This document shows positions 62,370 to 64,000 of a stretch of 64,000 bases of DNA, in pieces. Origin of the DNA: Dioscorea cayenensis subsp. rotundata. Lineage: Eukaryota; Streptophyta; Magnoliopsida; Dioscoreales; Dioscoreaceae. Position 1 is the first letter of the stretch. Every line of letters begins with the position of its first letter. Made by a program: the position numbers and the translations under genes. The stretch is from assembly GCF_009730915.1 (NCBI RefSeq), contig NC_052475.1, forward strand, positions 30,999,016 to 31,063,015. Reading direction: 5' to 3'. A model generated the notes under the pieces. That model made no database searches and was not told where the DNA came from. It saw only the letters and a list, made by a program, of their open reading frames with translations.

Positions 62370-62377
62370 CACTTTAT

Positions 62378-64000
62378 ATTTATTTTTGGTTATGTTAACT
62401 ACCAAGATAGTAGATGCAATTTATTTAAAATTAAATTTTTATCTATTGGGACAATTTTATTTCTTAAGAAAATTTGTTCATACCATCCAAGGACCAAGAG
62501 ATTATGAAATTATTATTATTATTGGCGACTTTATCCATCACCAAGAGACTAACGTCATGAAAAGATACCAATATATATAAAATTACAAAGACTATTCAGT
62601 GAGAATAAACTTGACCATGGATCAATAAATAATTAGCAAGTGGTGTGGTGGGGAACAAACCTGCACTTGTTCTACCAAATCCACAACTGACCAAGTGGAC
62701 CACTAGTGTACCACCCAAAATGCAATGAATACTTTGCACATAGGACAAAGGTCCAAAACCTCGGCTTTTATTGATGCATTCGAATTATTATTATTTTTTT
62801 TAAGGACGATTTGATTCACGGTAATTTTTTTATATTATTATTTATTATATGATAATTTGAAAAATTAATATATTTAAATTAGTGGCAATGGAAATGTTTA
62901 TAGTAATTTATAATTATCAATCTTGAAACATTATCAAAAAATTTGATAATCTCATCACCATCAAAACATGTGTTATGTTGGATTACCAAGAGAGTCGTAG
63001 TTTGAAATTTTTTCTAAACAACTCTTTTTATGAAAAAAAAAATTTAACATTAAAAAATCAATTTGAATAATGTTATTTTGAGAATATTTTTAATTAAAAA
63101 AAAAAAAAAAAATTTATTATAATCAATTAATTTTTATTTATAATTTGTATCTTATTTTAACTGTAAAATTTACACAAAATTATAGTTATAAGGGTATTTT
63201 GAAAATTTTGTAATATTACTGTGGCCAATTAAACATGGTTATTACAATGATCACGATATTTTTGAGTTATCTACTTCATTATTATGTTAATCTTATTATT
63301 GTGTAATATATTATAAAAAAAATATGTTATCAATTTTCCATTTTGTTATACAAAGAATTTTCTCTTTTAAGGGAAAATAATTCTTATTTTATTTTTTATG
63401 TAATATTTTTTAATATATGGATTTATATATATTGATAATATGTTTAAATCACTGAATAATACATGAATTAAGAGGAAGTCTAACACTCGATTTGGTTCGA
63501 ACACTCGGCCTAATGAGAGCGGTGTATCTAATTATTATTATTTTTTTAATAAATAAATAAATCGTAATCCCCCCTATAAAAAAAAGTACCACAGTGGGTT
63601 CCTCCACAAATGTCTACATCAATCTTAATGGCAATGACATATAAAGCTTAACACCAGCGTTCATATATATATATCATGTCCTCATAGTTCTTTACAAGAA
63701 AACCCTTCATCATTGTCTTCTGATTGTGAACATCCTCAAATCACTTTCAGCAAACAAACAGTGTATCATCAGCAATAATATAATTTAAAAAATGTAACAA
63801 CGATTATTAACTTGTTGTCCGTGTGTTTACTCGGTCTTTCTTTCCTTGACAACAGAACCGAAATCCTTCTCTTACGCTTTCATTGATAAGATCTGTCAGG
63901 TAATTTTTTAAAAATAAATAAATCATTTAAAATATTTAAAATTTAGATATATATATAGATAATTAAAATTATAAAATCACACATCCAATAACTCATAGGC
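62378..64000. other. AT-rich window end
   Basis: No supported gene. Near 63841-63899 a segment between an acceptor-like CTTGACAACAG and a donor GTAATT has one open frame (PKSFSYAFIDKICQ). It could be an exon of a gene continuing beyond the window, but nothing else confirms it. Confidence 0.4.

Overview
This is nuclear DNA from a flowering plant. The genes are split by GT-AG introns, the proteins belong to plant-specific families (GT65 O-fucosyltransferase, PLS-class PPR, NAC, R2R3-MYB, chloroplast RNA-binding protein), a MIR169 hairpin is present, and the intergenic DNA is very AT-rich with (TA)n tracts and many small transposon relics. I cannot name the species from sequence alone. All exon borders below were inferred by eye from splice sites and reading frames, without cDNA.

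Layout: 1-9.3 kb holds no gene I can support, only a palindromic TIR element, a LINE 3' fragment and telomere-like repeats. 9.7-12.6 kb (+) is a ten-exon O-fucosyltransferase-like gene, facing tail-to-tail a ten-exon polypyrimidine tract-binding protein gene (13.2-17.9 kb, -). 19.9-22.6 kb (-) is a six-exon SAM-dependent methyltransferase. 23-27 kb is repeat-rich, with an LTR-like stretch and a clean copia-type solo LTR. 28.05-28.23 kb (+) is a MIR169 precursor. 29.9-32.1 kb (+) is a DUF962/Mpo1-like membrane protein whose stop lies only 87 bp from that of an intronless PPR gene (32.2-33.6 kb, -). 39.6-40.9 kb (+) is a NAC100-type transcription factor with a miR164 target site. 46.7-48.6 kb (+) is an intronless, divergent transmembrane-nine protein. 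51.8-52.9 kb (+) is a MIXTA/MYB16-type R2R3-MYB. 55.0-55.6 kb (-) is COX16, and 58.0-60.3 kb (+) a cp29-type chloroplast RRM protein. A hAT-type MITE with a perfect 8-bp target duplication lies at 61.76-62.37 kb.

The genes are unrelated neighbours rather than a pathway. Small-RNA regulation is the strongest shared theme: one locus produces miR169 and another, the NAC gene, carries a miR164 site. The most notable items are the MIR169 hairpin, the miR164 site, a candidate cassette exon with a long polypyrimidine tract inside the PTB gene's own intron, a TMN protein lacking the usual C-terminal K-x-D signal, and several well-delimited transposon footprints.
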